Counted from the stretch's first letter, positions 8,068-17,983 are shown. The stretch is DNA of 64,000 bases from JBDRDD01 sp043821115 (GCA_043821115.1 JBDRDD010000022.1:81016-145015); one strand, 5' to 3'. Program-made: numbers and translations. The notes: generated by a model from the letters alone, not told the origin.

Positions 8068-9084
8068 TTATTTTCCCAGTTTTTTCTCTAATTTTTTTAC
8101 TCTCTCAACCAATTCCGGCAAATTCTGTATCTGGGCATTTATCTTCAGACTCTCCCTGTGCGCTCGTGCCGGATATCCCGAAACCGATTCACCGGTTCCA
8201 ACAGACTTCGTTACGCCTGCCTGCGCGCCGATTCTGACCTTGTCTCCTATTGTTATATGCCCGACCAGTCCTGCCTGCCCCGCGATCAGCACATTGTTTC
8301 CTATCTTTGTGCTCCCGGCAAAGCCTACTTGGCCACATATCATGCAATTTTCTCCCACTTCAACATTGTGGGCTATATGCACTAGGTTATCCAGCTTGGT
8401 GCCATTTCCTATTTTTGTCGCACCCATGGTTCCCCTGTCAATGCTCACATTAGCCCCTATCTCAACATTGTCCCCTATAACAACCGTTCCTATCTGCGGG
8501 ATCTTCTCAATGTTTCCGGCATCATTAAATAAAAAACCAAACCCATCGCAACCAATAACAACACCTGAATGTATTATAACAGAACTGCCTATCTTTATAT
8601 TTTCCCTTATAGAGACATGGGGATATATTATGGTGTTATTTGCTATAGTCGTATTCTCTGCTACCCAGACATGCGGATAGATGACAGCGTTTTCTCCTAT
8701 CTTAACGTTATCCCCTATAACTGAATACGCCCCGATGCTTGCGCTTTTCGCTATATCCGCCCCTTCGCCCACAATTGCGGTCTTGTCTATTCCGCAAGTA
8801 GGCTTAGTCTTCTCAGGCACGAATAATTCCATTATCTTGGCAAACGCCAGATAAGGATTTTTTACAATTATTATAGGCTTATCCGAGGTGTCTATGCCAA
8901 CAGGCACAACGATGGCCGATGCAGAAGTATCCTTGATCTTGCTAGTATATTTGGGATTGGCCAGAAACGTTATCTGCCCACCTGAGGCTTCATCAAGGCC
9001 AGCTACACCGCTAATCTCGATGTTTGTATCACCCTTGAGTTTTCCGCCGACTAACTCGGAAAGTTCTTTTAGACTTTTCTTCAT
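8068..9084 (-). CDS. lpxD: UDP-3-O-(3-hydroxyacyl)glucosamine N-acyltransferase
   Basis: Third step of lipid A synthesis: N-acylation of UDP-3-O-acyl-glucosamine from 3-hydroxyacyl-ACP. The 338-residue protein has the LpxD N-terminal uridine-binding domain (about residues 1-100, including ITFLANPKY). A long hexapeptide beta helix follows, with catalytic histidine in LVHIAHNV. It ends in a coiled-coil tail (LPELVERVKKLEKKLGK), as in trimeric LpxD. ATG follows GGAG. It sits between skp and lpxC/fabZ, an order common in many diderms. Confidence 0.95.
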   Translation of the reverse strand: MKKSLKELSELVGGKLKGDTNIEISGVAGLDEASGGQITFLANPKYTSKIKDTSASAIVVPVGIDTSDKPIIIVKNPYLAFAKIMELFVPEKTKPTCGIDKTAIVGEGADIAKSASIGAYSVIGDNVKIGENAVIYPHVWVAENTTIANNTIIYPHVSIRENIKIGSSVIIHSGVVIGCDGFGFLFNDAGNIEKIPQIGTVVIGDNVEIGANVSIDRGTMGATKIGNGTKLDNLVHIAHNVEVGENCMICGQVGFAGSTKIGNNVLIAGQAGLVGHITIGDKVRIGAQAGVTKSVGTGESVSGYPARAHRESLKINAQIQNLPELVERVKKLEKKLGK

Positions 9085-9108
9085 ATAGATTTTACTCCAG
9101 GGAATTTG

Positions 9109-9717
9109 TTACTTTTTTTCAAGAGCCTGAAGTATCCTCTCTGTAAGATCAAGCGTCTTGGCACCGTAAATTATATTATTTTTGTCAACTATTATGCTGA
9201 AATGCTCTCTTTCCCCGACACCGTATATCTCATCATAGATTTCACCCAGTATCTCTTCTGTCATCTTTGCCTCCTGCTGTGAGAGCTCTTCCTCAGCTGA
9301 GTCTGTAAATATCTGTATACGGTCCGCCTTATCTGCGATGGCACGCTCCTGCTCATTTATTTCTGCTTCTGTCAGCCTGCTTTTCTGTGATTCAAATTCC
9401 CTGCGTAATTCTCGCAGCTCCTTCTCCATAGCCCTTATGGTCTGCTCTTTATCCTTAATCTTTCTGTTAATATCCTCTTTTGCTCTTTTTGTGCGCTTGT
9501 ATTCCTCGAATACCCGAGAAACATCCACATAGCCCACCTTCATGGCTACTTGCGGCTGCGGCACAGCCATAGGCGACTGAGCCGGAGGATTTATTGTTAT
9601 ATCAGTATCGGTTACAGAGGGTTCAGGATGAGCTCCCGGGCTACCCTGGGCTATTAAATATGTTGGGCTTAAGAAAAGACCCAAAATTACTACACCTAAA
9701 ACTATCATTTTCTTCAT
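9109..9717 (-). CDS. skp: OmpH/Skp family periplasmic chaperone
   Basis: A 202-residue exported protein with a signal peptide (residues 1 to about 23, MKKMIVLGVVILGLFLSPTY). A proline-rich stretch follows, then the OmpH motif KVGYVDVSRVF. A long charged coiled coil (about residues 75-150) forms the tentacles that hold unfolded outer-membrane proteins. Skp carries these clients across the periplasm to BamA. It lies 31 bp after bamA and 24 bp before lpxD. AAGGAGG precedes the ATG. The exact client set is unknown. Confidence 0.9.
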   Translation of the reverse strand: MKKMIVLGVVILGLFLSPTYLIAQGSPGAHPEPSVTDTDITINPPAQSPMAVPQPQVAMKVGYVDVSRVFEEYKRTKRAKEDINRKIKDKEQTIRAMEKELRELRREFESQKSRLTEAEINEQERAIADKADRIQIFTDSAEEELSQQEAKMTEEILGEIYDEIYGVGEREHFSIIVDKNNIIYGAKTLDLTERILQALEKK

Positions 9718-9748
9718 ATAAACTCCTCCTTGCTAAATGGGAAATTCT

Positions 9749-12043
9749 TTAGAATACCTGACCTATGCTGAAATACCACTGTGATTTGGCCTCACCGGGC
9801 TTGTGCTGGAGACCGTGACCGTAATCTATGCGTATCGGAAATACAGGGGTTATGAAACGAAGCCCCGCACCTATGCCTTCCTTAAGATCATATGAATCAT
9901 GCTGGATTGTCCCCCAGGAATTTCCAGCATCGTAGAATATAGCAAGTTGTATAGGTGTACTGGGGATCGTATATTTGTACTCTACATTCATGTAAAGCAT
10001 GCTCACTGAACCATCAGTAGGACCTATATGCCCGAAATAATCATAACCGCGGACCGTCTCAGCGCCTCCTATGAAGAAGCGCTCATAAATAGGTACTTCA
10101 TTAGATGGGTTGAAAGTGTCCGCGATACCGGCCCTGGCATGAAATGCAAGAATGAACCTTCCTATTGTTGGAAAATACCAGCTTGTATCTCCTATATATT
10201 TTGTAAAGTGATGAGTACCGCTCAAAATTCCCCCGGCAACCTCAGCGGAAACGCTGTGATGTGTTCCTCTTGTGGGGTCAAATATGTTGTCGCGGGAATC
10301 CCTGTCAAGGGTCGTGGTAATGCTGCTGGTGGTCTCCCAGCCAAGGTTCTGCTTTTCAAGAAGATCGGTATTGTCAGCATTCACTTCTGTAATCGCCACC
10401 CTCTCGTATTTATAAGCTACCCTTGCTGTATAGAAATCCCAGAAACGACGCCCCAGCCTGATGCTTCCTCCCCTTCTTTCCTCGGAGTACTGGTCATCCT
10501 TCTCTGCATCATTACCCTCATCATCCAGATAGCTGTAGTGATACTCCTTCGCCCGTCTTTTATCATAAACACCCAGTCCAAAAGAATAGGGTTTATTGAA
10601 CAGCCAGGGTTCCGTGAAATCCACCTCGTAGTACTGCTTTGTATTGCCTATCTCAGACGACATACTCAGGCGCTGCCCTCGTCCGAAAAGGTTGTTTATA
10701 CCAAGCTCCACGGTACCAAGGAGTTTATCCACGGTGCTGTACCCTATACCTGCGCTTATCGTGTTGGTCTGCTGCTCAAGCAGGTCAAAGATAAGATCAA
10801 GCTTCTCCATGCCTGCCGGACGCGGGGTGAGATTCACCTCTTTGAAAAAACCAAGGTTGTATATTTTCTGCTGACTCCTTTGCAACTTGCTCCTGTTAAA
10901 GGGATCCCCCTCTTTTAAGAGTATCTCACGCCTTATGACGTAATCACGTGTTTTATCGTTTCCTGTAATGAAAATCTTACCCACGTAAACAAGCGGACCC
11001 TCCGTAACTTCAAATTTTAGGTCAACGATCTTATCTGTTTCATTTGTATCAGTCACACCTTCCACGCGCATGAACACATAGCCCCTGTCAGCATAGAGAG
11101 CCTCTATATTGAGCTTCGTCAGTTCATATTTTTCCTGGCTGTATATATGTTCTTTCCTAAGAGCAATCGCCTCGCTTAACTCTTCATCTGTCAGAATACT
11201 GTTGCCTGAGAAACTCACATCACCAACATTGTACTTCACGCCCTCTGAAATATAAAGGACAATATTAATCTTTGTCTCCTCATCAGTATAGGTTATCTCG
11301 GGCTCCCCTGTGGAAACCTCAAGATAGCCGCGGTTACGGTAATACAGCCGTATTCTGTCAAGATCTTCCTGAAAAAGGTCTTCCTTAAAAACCTTTTTCC
11401 TGCGTGTTTTCTTAAGAAGTTTTAGTATTTTCTTTTTCTTGAAGGCCTCAACTCCTACGACATCCACATTGCCGACCGTTATCTGCTCTCCTTCTATTAT
11501 AAAGAAGACAACTTCTATTTTTCCTGATTCCTCATCCACGGTTGAGTATGCCTCCACCTTTACATTAGCATATCCCTTGTCCTTGTAAAGCGAAACTATC
11601 CTGATACGGTCATCCTCCATCGTATCCTCATCAAAAGCACCCCTTTTTTTAAGGGTTATCTCTTCTTTTAGGCTATGGCTGCTTAAGCTCTCCCTGCCCC
11701 TTAACTCGATCTTTTTTATAATGGGTCTCTCGGTCACAAGGAAAGTAACAACAACCCCTTCCTCGACTTCCTGTACATCCACCTCAACATTACTGAAAAA
11801 TTCAAGGTCATAAATACTCTGAAGATCCTCGTCCAGCTGCTCTGTGCTGAAGGGTTTTCCCTTTTTGGTCCCTATTGATGAGCGGACCTCCCTATCCGAG
11901 ATGTTCTTGTTGCCTTCAACCTCTATACGGATAACCTCAAGACCGTCCTCTTCCTGGGCATGAAGGCCGAAAGCACCACCAGAGCAAAGCAGAACCCATA
12001 TTATTATACTTAAATATAATACTTTAATTATATATTTAAACAT
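9749..12043 (-). CDS. bamA: Outer membrane protein assembly factor BamA
   Basis: A 764-residue Omp85 protein that inserts beta-barrel proteins into the outer membrane. It has a signal peptide (about 1-29), five POTRA domains between about residues 37 and 425, and a 16-strand barrel to the end. The barrel holds the L6-loop motif ETVRGYDYFG and finishes in phenylalanine (YFSIGQVF), the usual outer-membrane C-terminal signal. Several POTRA repeats are easy to see (DRIRIVSLYKDKGYANV, DRIRLYYRNRGYLEV). It is the first gene after the 87-bp gap behind rsmI, where a promoter is proposed. Confidence 0.96.
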   Translation of the reverse strand: MFKYIIKVLYLSIIIWVLLCSGGAFGLHAQEEDGLEVIRIEVEGNKNISDREVRSSIGTKKGKPFSTEQLDEDLQSIYDLEFFSNVEVDVQEVEEGVVVTFLVTERPIIKKIELRGRESLSSHSLKEEITLKKRGAFDEDTMEDDRIRIVSLYKDKGYANVKVEAYSTVDEESGKIEVVFFIIEGEQITVGNVDVVGVEAFKKKKILKLLKKTRRKKVFKEDLFQEDLDRIRLYYRNRGYLEVSTGEPEITYTDEETKINIVLYISEGVKYNVGDVSFSGNSILTDEELSEAIALRKEHIYSQEKYELTKLNIEALYADRGYVFMRVEGVTDTNETDKIVDLKFEVTEGPLVYVGKIFITGNDKTRDYVIRREILLKEGDPFNRSKLQRSQQKIYNLGFFKEVNLTPRPAGMEKLDLIFDLLEQQTNTISAGIGYSTVDKLLGTVELGINNLFGRGQRLSMSSEIGNTKQYYEVDFTEPWLFNKPYSFGLGVYDKRRAKEYHYSYLDDEGNDAEKDDQYSEERRGGSIRLGRRFWDFYTARVAYKYERVAITEVNADNTDLLEKQNLGWETTSSITTTLDRDSRDNIFDPTRGTHHSVSAEVAGGILSGTHHFTKYIGDTSWYFPTIGRFILAFHARAGIADTFNPSNEVPIYERFFIGGAETVRGYDYFGHIGPTDGSVSMLYMNVEYKYTIPSTPIQLAIFYDAGNSWGTIQHDSYDLKEGIGAGLRFITPVFPIRIDYGHGLQHKPGEAKSQWYFSIGQVF

Positions 12044-12075
12044 TCAGCGACTCCTTACCTTTTATAAGTTTTATA

Positions 12076-12105
12076 TTTATACCATAAACTAAGCTATCCT
12101 GTAAA
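12076..12105 (-). promoter_or_regulatory. Probable sigma-70 promoter of the bamA-lipid A operon
   Basis: Reading the minus strand, TTTACA (12100-12105) and TATAAA (12076-12081) are separated by 18 bp. They lie in the 87-bp gap between rsmI and bamA, the only sizeable gap between secA and the left edge. AAGGAG lies upstream of the bamA ATG. The match to consensus is moderate and the surroundings are AT-rich, so read-through from secA is also possible. Confidence 0.5.
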
Positions 12106-12130
12106 CTACATTTTTTTATGAATCTGAATA

Positions 12131-12796
12131 TTACAGTGGGGATACCACTACCACTATCTCACCCTTTATGCTCCTTCCTCCGAGTACGGCAAGAATCTCC
12201 TCTGCCCTACCCCTGAGTATTTCCTCGAACTTCTTGGTCATCTCCCTTGCCACCACGACTTTGTAATCGCCCGGTATATCTTTCAATATGGACAGAGTGG
12301 ACACAATACGGTAAGGGGATTCATAAAAAACAACTGTTTTCCCTGACTCAAGGGCTTTTTCAAGCTCCTTTTTTATTTTACCCTTCTTTCGCGGAAGGAA
12401 TCCCATAAAGACAAAACCGTTAGTTGGCAGACCTGAGGCTACAAGTGCGGTTATAAGGGCGCACGGCCCCGGAACCGGGACAACATCCAATCCCCTGCCC
12501 ACGGCATCCTTTATAATTAAAAAACCGGGATCGGAGATACCGGGTGTCCCAGCATCGGTAACAAGGGCCACGTCCTTGCCTTGTTCAAGCATTTCCAAAA
12601 GGATCTTTCCCTTTGTAACGCGGTTGTGCTGATAATAACTTGTCAGGGGGGTATGTATATCATAATGGCTCAGCAGCTTCCTGGTCCTGCGTGTATCTTC
12701 GCATGCTATAATATCCGCTTCTTTTAGCACACGAAGCGCCCGCAACGTAATGTCTTCCAGATTCCCTATCGGTGTAGCCACTATGTATAGACCCAC
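12131..12796 (-). CDS. rsmI: 16S rRNA (cytidine-1402-2'-O)-methyltransferase
   Basis: A 221-residue SAM-dependent tetrapyrrole-methylase fold enzyme that 2'-O-methylates C1402 in the ribosomal P site. Motifs are YIVATPIGNLEDIT at the N terminus, CEDTRRTRKLL, TDAGTPGISDPG and PVPGPCALITAL, all typical of RsmI. The protein is shorter than E. coli RsmI because it ends near residue 221 and lacks most of the C-terminal extension. It follows the ATPase D gene by 22 bp and probably belongs to the same transcript. Confidence 0.95.
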   Translation of the reverse strand: MGLYIVATPIGNLEDITLRALRVLKEADIIACEDTRRTRKLLSHYDIHTPLTSYYQHNRVTKGKILLEMLEQGKDVALVTDAGTPGISDPGFLIIKDAVGRGLDVVPVPGPCALITALVASGLPTNGFVFMGFLPRKKGKIKKELEKALESGKTVVFYESPYRIVSTLSILKDIPGDYKVVVAREMTKKFEEILRGRAEEILAVLGGRSIKGEIVVVVSPL

Positions 12797-12818
12797 AATA
12801 ACCTCAAAATGTTTACTA

Positions 12819-13439
12819 TTAATGTGCCCTTACTATATCCTTAATCTTCATCAGGCGGGTCAGGTTTCCCCTCTCCACTTCGCTTAGTTTCTGGCTTATA
12901 TATTTTATCGTCTCAACCATATTCGGTATGAGTATATATTCAAGTGCATTAACCCTTCGCCTCGTACGTTCTATCTCATCCGCGAGCAGATGGATTGCTT
13001 TTTCCACCTCTGCAAGCTTTACCATTTTAGGACTAATATCAGAATATGCGTAAAGCGCCTCATCGAGCTCTGCAAAAGTATTTACAAACCCATATGAGAG
13101 CACATTGCCCTTGTTAGAAATCTCAAACATGGGCACCCTCAAATTCATTATTACCCTCAGAGAATGCTTTACTGAAAACCTGTACTGCGGAGTTATAATT
13201 GCTTCGTCAATCATGGTCCTGGACATGAGACCGCGCGCAAGAGTAAAACTGTCAAAAGCCCTTTTTATACCAGAATTCACTTCCTCGCGAAGCTTCTGCA
13301 CTTCGTGAATTAGCGGAAAGAACTTCTGAAGCAGTTCATCGAGTTTATTCTTAAGAAGCTTGTGACCCCTGCGTGCTAAAGCAATCCTTTTTTTCAGACG
13401 GGACAGCTCCATGCGGGTAGGGTTTACGGCTAAACGCAT
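12819..13439 (-). CDS. atpD: V/A-type ATP synthase subunit D
   Basis: A 206-residue protein that forms the central rotor shaft of the V/A ATPase, joining the A3B3 head to subunit F and the membrane ring. It begins with the family signature VNPTRMELSRLKKRIALARRG. Two long helices follow, with the conserved RRVNALEYILIPN near residue 160-172. The start codon directly abuts the stop codon of the B subunit gene, which favours translational coupling and balanced expression. Confidence 0.93.
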   Translation of the reverse strand: MRLAVNPTRMELSRLKKRIALARRGHKLLKNKLDELLQKFFPLIHEVQKLREEVNSGIKRAFDSFTLARGLMSRTMIDEAIITPQYRFSVKHSLRVIMNLRVPMFEISNKGNVLSYGFVNTFAELDEALYAYSDISPKMVKLAEVEKAIHLLADEIERTRRRVNALEYILIPNMVETIKYISQKLSEVERGNLTRLMKIKDIVRAH

Positions 13440-14810
13440 TTATTCTCCCATGTACTTCTCTATTTGCTCGTCCTTGACACGTTTTAGTTCGGACCGCGGC
13501 AGGATTGAAAGCAGTTTCCAACCCAGATCCAGAGTCTCAGCAAGAGTCCTGTTCTCATCCTGGCGCTGCTTGACGAATTCCGACTCATATGCATCCGCGA
13601 ATTTGGAGAATTTCTTATCAACTTCGGAAAGTGCTGCTTCCCCGAGAATGACTTCCAGCTCTTTTACTTCTTTTCCCCTGGCATATGCTGCAAAAAGCTG
13701 ACTGGTAACATTACCATGGTCCTCCCGTGTCTTTGTCGCGCCTATACCCTTCTCCTTCAGACGGGAAAGTGAAGGAAGAACATCAATCGGAGGATATATA
13801 CCCTTGCGGTGAAGCTGCCTTGAAAGAATGACCTGTCCTTCGGTAATATATCCCGTCAAATCTGGAATGGGATGTGTTTTATCATCCTCAGGCATTGTAA
13901 GTATGGGAATCTGTGTGATCGATCCATTCTTTCCCTTTATTCTTCCGGCCCTCTCGAAAATAGTAGCGAGGTCCGTGTAGAGGTAGCCCGGATAACCGCG
14001 TCTTCCCGGAACCTCCTTTCGTGCAGCGGATATCTCGCGAAGAGCCTCAGCATAATTGGTTATGTCGGAAAGTATGACCAGAACATGCATTTCCTGCTCA
14101 AACGCCAGGTACTCGGCAGCTGTAAGTGCCATCCTTGGTGTGGCTATTCTCTCAATTGCAGGGTCATCGGCAAGATTCATGAACAGTACGGCTCTTTCTA
14201 TGGCACTCGTCTTTTTGAAATCGCTGATAAAATAATTGGCCTCTTCGAAAGTAATACCCATGGCTGCGAAGACAACCGCAAATTTCTCTTCTTTGCCAAG
14301 AACCTTTGCCTGTCTGGCTATCTGCGCCGCAAGACGTGCATGAGGAAGTCCTGAGCCTGAGAAGATGGGAAGTTTCTGTCCTCTTACCAGCGTGTTCATA
14401 CCATCCACAGCGGATATACCAGTCTGTATAAACTCCGACGGATAGTCGCGAGCACAAGGATTTATGGGATTGCCATTTATGTCTATCTTTTTTTCGGCGA
14501 TTATCTCCGGTCCATTATCAATGGGTTTACCAAGACCGTCAAACACCCTGCCCAGCATATCAGGTGAAACAGAAAGCTCAATCCCTTTACCCAGGAACCT
14601 GACTCTGCTCGATGCGAGATTAAGCCCGGTAGTTCCCTCAAATAACTGTATAAGGACTTTGTCGCTGTCAACCTCAAGAACCTTTCCCCGGCGCACTTCA
14701 CCTGATGAGAGTTCTATCTCAGCCATTCCCCCGTATTCAACACCCTCTGTCTTCTCAACAAGAACCAGAGGCCCTGATATATTAGTGACTGTCAGATATT
14801 CTTTGAACAT
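13440..14810 (-). CDS. atpB: V/A-type ATP synthase subunit B (non-catalytic)
   Basis: The 456-residue regulatory subunit that alternates with A in the hexameric head. It contains GISAVDGMNTLVRGQKLPIF and lacks a full Walker A motif (FSGSGLPH replaces it), as expected for B. It also has MNLADDPAIERIATPRMAL and the C-terminal ARG-containing LSRQLHRKGIYPPIDVLPSL. Length is normal. It starts 12 bp after the A gene ends. Confidence 0.95.
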   Translation of the reverse strand: MFKEYLTVTNISGPLVLVEKTEGVEYGGMAEIELSSGEVRRGKVLEVDSDKVLIQLFEGTTGLNLASSRVRFLGKGIELSVSPDMLGRVFDGLGKPIDNGPEIIAEKKIDINGNPINPCARDYPSEFIQTGISAVDGMNTLVRGQKLPIFSGSGLPHARLAAQIARQAKVLGKEEKFAVVFAAMGITFEEANYFISDFKKTSAIERAVLFMNLADDPAIERIATPRMALTAAEYLAFEQEMHVLVILSDITNYAEALREISAARKEVPGRRGYPGYLYTDLATIFERAGRIKGKNGSITQIPILTMPEDDKTHPIPDLTGYITEGQVILSRQLHRKGIYPPIDVLPSLSRLKEKGIGATKTREDHGNVTSQLFAAYARGKEVKELEVILGEAALSEVDKKFSKFADAYESEFVKQRQDENRTLAETLDLGWKLLSILPRSELKRVKDEQIEKYMGE

Positions 14811-14822
14811 AAAGTGAACTCC

Positions 14823-16595
14823 TCATGTCGTAATTTGGACTTTCTGTGTACCCAATGCTCCTGCCTGCTTCTTAAGAATGCTTTCCATCTTATCAAAATC
14901 ACTTATTTTATTCTCATCTATGAATTTCATCCTTGCTATATTATTTCTCACCGGCAGGGATTCTATCTCATCAAACTGGGCACCTCTCTCGATGGCCTTA
15001 GTGCAATTGTCATTCAAGAGCAGTATAACCTTCAGCATCCTGTACTGTTTCATTAGGGAAGTATAGGTATCCACTTCGTCAAAAGCATGCTGATGAAGAA
15101 AATCCTCCCTTATGGATTTAGCAGTATCAAGAACCAGCCTCTCCTCTGCCGAGAGCGCTTCTATACCGACAAGCCTCACTATCTCTTCGAGAGACGCTTC
15201 CTCCTGAAGTATCCTCATAGCTCTATTTCTTAAATCAAGAAAATCCTTGGCTACATTCTCTGCCATGAATTTTCTTATCCCCTCCAAGTAAAGTGAGTAG
15301 CTTCTCAGCCAGTTAATAGCAGGGAAATGCCTCATATATGCCAGTCTGTCCTCCAACCCCCAGAAAACCTGTACCATGCGAAGAGTGACCTGCACCACAG
15401 GATCCGAGAGGTCTCCCCCGGGAGGAGATACCGCTCCCATAATAGAAAGAGTTCCTTCCACATTACCGCTGCCCAGGCACTTCACGTGACCGGCACGCTC
15501 GTAAAATTCGGCTATTCTGGTTCCCATGTATGCCGGATATCCTTCCTCTCCAGGCATTTCTTCGAGCCTTCCAGACATTTCTCTTAAGGCTTCAGCCCAA
15601 CGGCTGGTGGAATCCGCCATCAGTGCAACATTATATCCCATATCCCTGTAATATTCGGCTATGGTTATCCCTGTGTAAATAGATGCCTCTCTTGCGGCAA
15701 CAGGCATATTGGAGGTGTTGGCTATCAAAACTGTTCTCTCTATAAGGGATTCCCCTGTCTTTGGGTCCTTTAGCTCTGGAAATTCCAAGAGGACATCGGT
15801 CATTTCATTGCCCCGCTCACCGCATCCCACGTAAATGATAATGTCCGCGTCGGACCACTTGGCAAGCTGATGAAGCACAACTGTCTTCCCGCTCCCGAAA
15901 GGCCCCGGTATACAGGCCGTACCTCCCTTTGCTATAGGAAAGAATGTATCAATAACCCGCTGGCCCGTAACAAGAGGCTCACTTGGAGCAAGTTTTTCCT
16001 TATAAAGCCTTCCTTGTCTCACCGGCCATCTCTGGAGCATTGTTATATTGTGCGTCTTACTATGTGACTTTACTTCGGCTACCGTATCGTCAACCGTAAA
16101 ATCCCCCTCAGCTATTGCCTTTATCTCACCTTCTACACCAACAGGGACCATTATCTTATGAACTATGACTGAGGACTCCTGTACAGTTCCGAGAACATCT
16201 CCGCTTTTAATTTTATCACCCTTTTTAACAGAGGGTTTGAATTTCCATTTCTTTTCGTGGTCTACTCCAGTTAAATTTATACCGCGTGTTATATAATCGC
16301 CCACTTTCTCCCTTATAACGTTAAGAGGCCTCTGTATGCCGTCATAAATAGATGACATAAGTCCCGGAGCGAGTTCGACCGCAAGCGGCATTCCAGTTGA
16401 AACAACAGGCTCCCCGGGTGCAATACCGGAGGTCTCCTCGTAAACCTGTATGGCGACTTTTATGCCTTTGAGCTCCACCACTTCGCCGATAATATTCTCT
16501 TTTCCTACAAGAACCACGTCGTGCATTTTTACATCGCTCATATTCTCCGCCACGACCAGCGGTCCTGAGATTTTAACTATCTTTCCCTTTTTCAT
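14823..16595 (-). CDS. atpA: V/A-type ATP synthase subunit A (catalytic)
   Basis: The 590-residue catalytic subunit. The P-loop GPFGSGKT is at residues 231-238, followed by YVGCGERGNEM and DSTSRWAEALREMSGRLEEM. The region around residues 115-185 is the non-homologous bulge that marks V/A enzymes (KKWKFKPSVKKGDKIKSGD) and separates them from F-type beta. The enzyme couples ATP hydrolysis or synthesis to H+ or Na+ transport; ion and direction cannot be judged because the K ring subunit gene is not in the window. Confidence 0.96.
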   Translation of the reverse strand: MKKGKIVKISGPLVVAENMSDVKMHDVVLVGKENIIGEVVELKGIKVAIQVYEETSGIAPGEPVVSTGMPLAVELAPGLMSSIYDGIQRPLNVIREKVGDYITRGINLTGVDHEKKWKFKPSVKKGDKIKSGDVLGTVQESSVIVHKIMVPVGVEGEIKAIAEGDFTVDDTVAEVKSHSKTHNITMLQRWPVRQGRLYKEKLAPSEPLVTGQRVIDTFFPIAKGGTACIPGPFGSGKTVVLHQLAKWSDADIIIYVGCGERGNEMTDVLLEFPELKDPKTGESLIERTVLIANTSNMPVAAREASIYTGITIAEYYRDMGYNVALMADSTSRWAEALREMSGRLEEMPGEEGYPAYMGTRIAEFYERAGHVKCLGSGNVEGTLSIMGAVSPPGGDLSDPVVQVTLRMVQVFWGLEDRLAYMRHFPAINWLRSYSLYLEGIRKFMAENVAKDFLDLRNRAMRILQEEASLEEIVRLVGIEALSAEERLVLDTAKSIREDFLHQHAFDEVDTYTSLMKQYRMLKVILLLNDNCTKAIERGAQFDEIESLPVRNNIARMKFIDENKISDFDKMESILKKQAGALGTQKVQITT

Positions 16596-16618
16596 TACGC
16601 CCTCCGGTATTAAAAACC

Positions 16619-16945
16619 TTATCCTTCTTCGGTCTCAAACGTATCTGTGCCTACGGCCCTTCGTATGATATTCTTGAGCCTTAAGGCACTAACGTCCTGC
16701 TGTGAGCCTACCGCCGGTATTATGACAATACTGGTTGCCGAGAAACGGTTGAACTCATCAATTAGCTCTAACATATCACCGGCATATGCCTCTGTAATAT
16801 AGACTATCGGGTACTCCTGGTCCACAAGACCCTTAAGAGCATTGCGGGCACTTTCGGTATCCTCTACCGCTATGGCCTTCAGGCCCACACCTCTGAATCC
16901 CCAGACAAAAGCATCTTCTCCTATTATCGCCATTGTTTCTTTCAT
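16619..16945 (-). CDS. atpF: V/A-type ATP synthase subunit F
   Basis: A 108-residue central-stalk protein that binds subunit D. It has the expected IIGEDAFVWGFRGVGLKAI at the N terminus and ITEAYAGDMLELID in the middle. The C-terminal tail is short and acidic. ATG follows AGGAAAG. It lies between C and A, matching the C-F-A-B-D order of many bacterial and archaeal V/A operons. Confidence 0.9.
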   Translation of the reverse strand: MKETMAIIGEDAFVWGFRGVGLKAIAVEDTESARNALKGLVDQEYPIVYITEAYAGDMLELIDEFNRFSATSIVIIPAVGSQQDVSALRLKNIIRRAVGTDTFETEEG

Positions 16946-16984
16946 TGGTCTTTCCTAAAACACTTTCTTAAATTATGTGTATAT

Positions 16985-17983
16985 TCACACATAGCTGCGA
17001 CGTATTGCCCTTCCCAAAGAATCAGCATTAACACCGTAAGCTTTTGCCAATATAATTGTTCTTAGGTTTCTCACTTCATATTCCTTGCCGAACGCATACC
17101 CGGCTAATGCCTCAACCCCGAAGACAGTTGATTTGGCATTCTGTATGAAGGAAAGAATGTAATCGTCAAAAAGCGTCTCGAGAACGCTCAGTGAACCCGT
17201 CTTCTTAAAATCATCATTTACCTTATTTAACAGTCTTCCGTAATCGCTTGTTGCGAGTTTGGCAAATAAATCCTCTGCCGGAGATTCATACAGTATTAAG
17301 AAAACATCCTTCGGTATCTTTGCTCCCGAAACAAGAAGTCTGCCAAGCATCTCTTTTGACTTACCGCGCATTTTGAGTCTCAGGAATGTCTTTATGTTTG
17401 TAAGGTCAGCCTTCTTCTCAAACACCGCCTTAAGAAACGCATTTTTGTGTTTAACGAAAACTCCCATTGCGTACTCATATATAGCTTTATCCAATATAAT
17501 GTCAATAAGCTGAGAATCTGAGTTCTTTTTGGCCTCTACAGGAGCATGCACCGCGGCATCGGCAATGAGTGCCGGTAATCCGGCATAATTTTTTCTCTGG
17601 ACCATTTGTTTTAACTCTTCAGGAGGGAACAGCCCCTTAGGACCAGGAGATACTTGTACTTCAGAACTGTTTAGTCCGGCTTTTAGAAGCATCTTGAGGT
17701 TCTCAATATCATGAGCCAGAAGGAATATGTCTATTATCTCGGGGTCCAGTGATAATGCTCTTAGCATCCTGTATACATTGCACAAATAATTATCCAGCTT
17801 CTCTGTCAAGTCATGTGCATCCCTGCTATTAGAAAGTATATCGGCATATTCTGTATCACCCAGCTCATGGATAAGAACATCCATAGTCTCAACTTGGGCG
17901 AGCATTTCCATTTTGGAGCTTGTTATCATCCTGGACTCAAGCGCTCTTATCTTGCCTACAGCATACGCATAACGTGTATCCAT
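16985..17983 (-). CDS. atpC: V/A-type ATP synthase subunit C
   Basis: A 332-residue AC39-type protein that forms the socket between the rotor shaft and the membrane ring. It begins DTRYAYAVGKIRALESRMI and ends with the conserved FGKEYEVRNLRTIILAKAYG. A longer frame from 18001 would overlap the end of secA. I use the ATG at 17983, two bases after the secA stop, because it fits the family N terminus. The usual upstream partners I, K and E are not next to it; secA is. Confidence 0.9.
   Translation of the reverse strand: MDTRYAYAVGKIRALESRMITSSKMEMLAQVETMDVLIHELGDTEYADILSNSRDAHDLTEKLDNYLCNVYRMLRALSLDPEIIDIFLLAHDIENLKMLLKAGLNSSEVQVSPGPKGLFPPEELKQMVQRKNYAGLPALIADAAVHAPVEAKKNSDSQLIDIILDKAIYEYAMGVFVKHKNAFLKAVFEKKADLTNIKTFLRLKMRGKSKEMLGRLLVSGAKIPKDVFLILYESPAEDLFAKLATSDYGRLLNKVNDDFKKTGSLSVLETLFDDYILSFIQNAKSTVFGVEALAGYAFGKEYEVRNLRTIILAKAYGVNADSLGRAIRRSYV

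Noticed and set aside
10028..10918. A 296-codon open frame on the plus strand
   Set aside because: It is antisense to the bamA barrel and shows no family motif.
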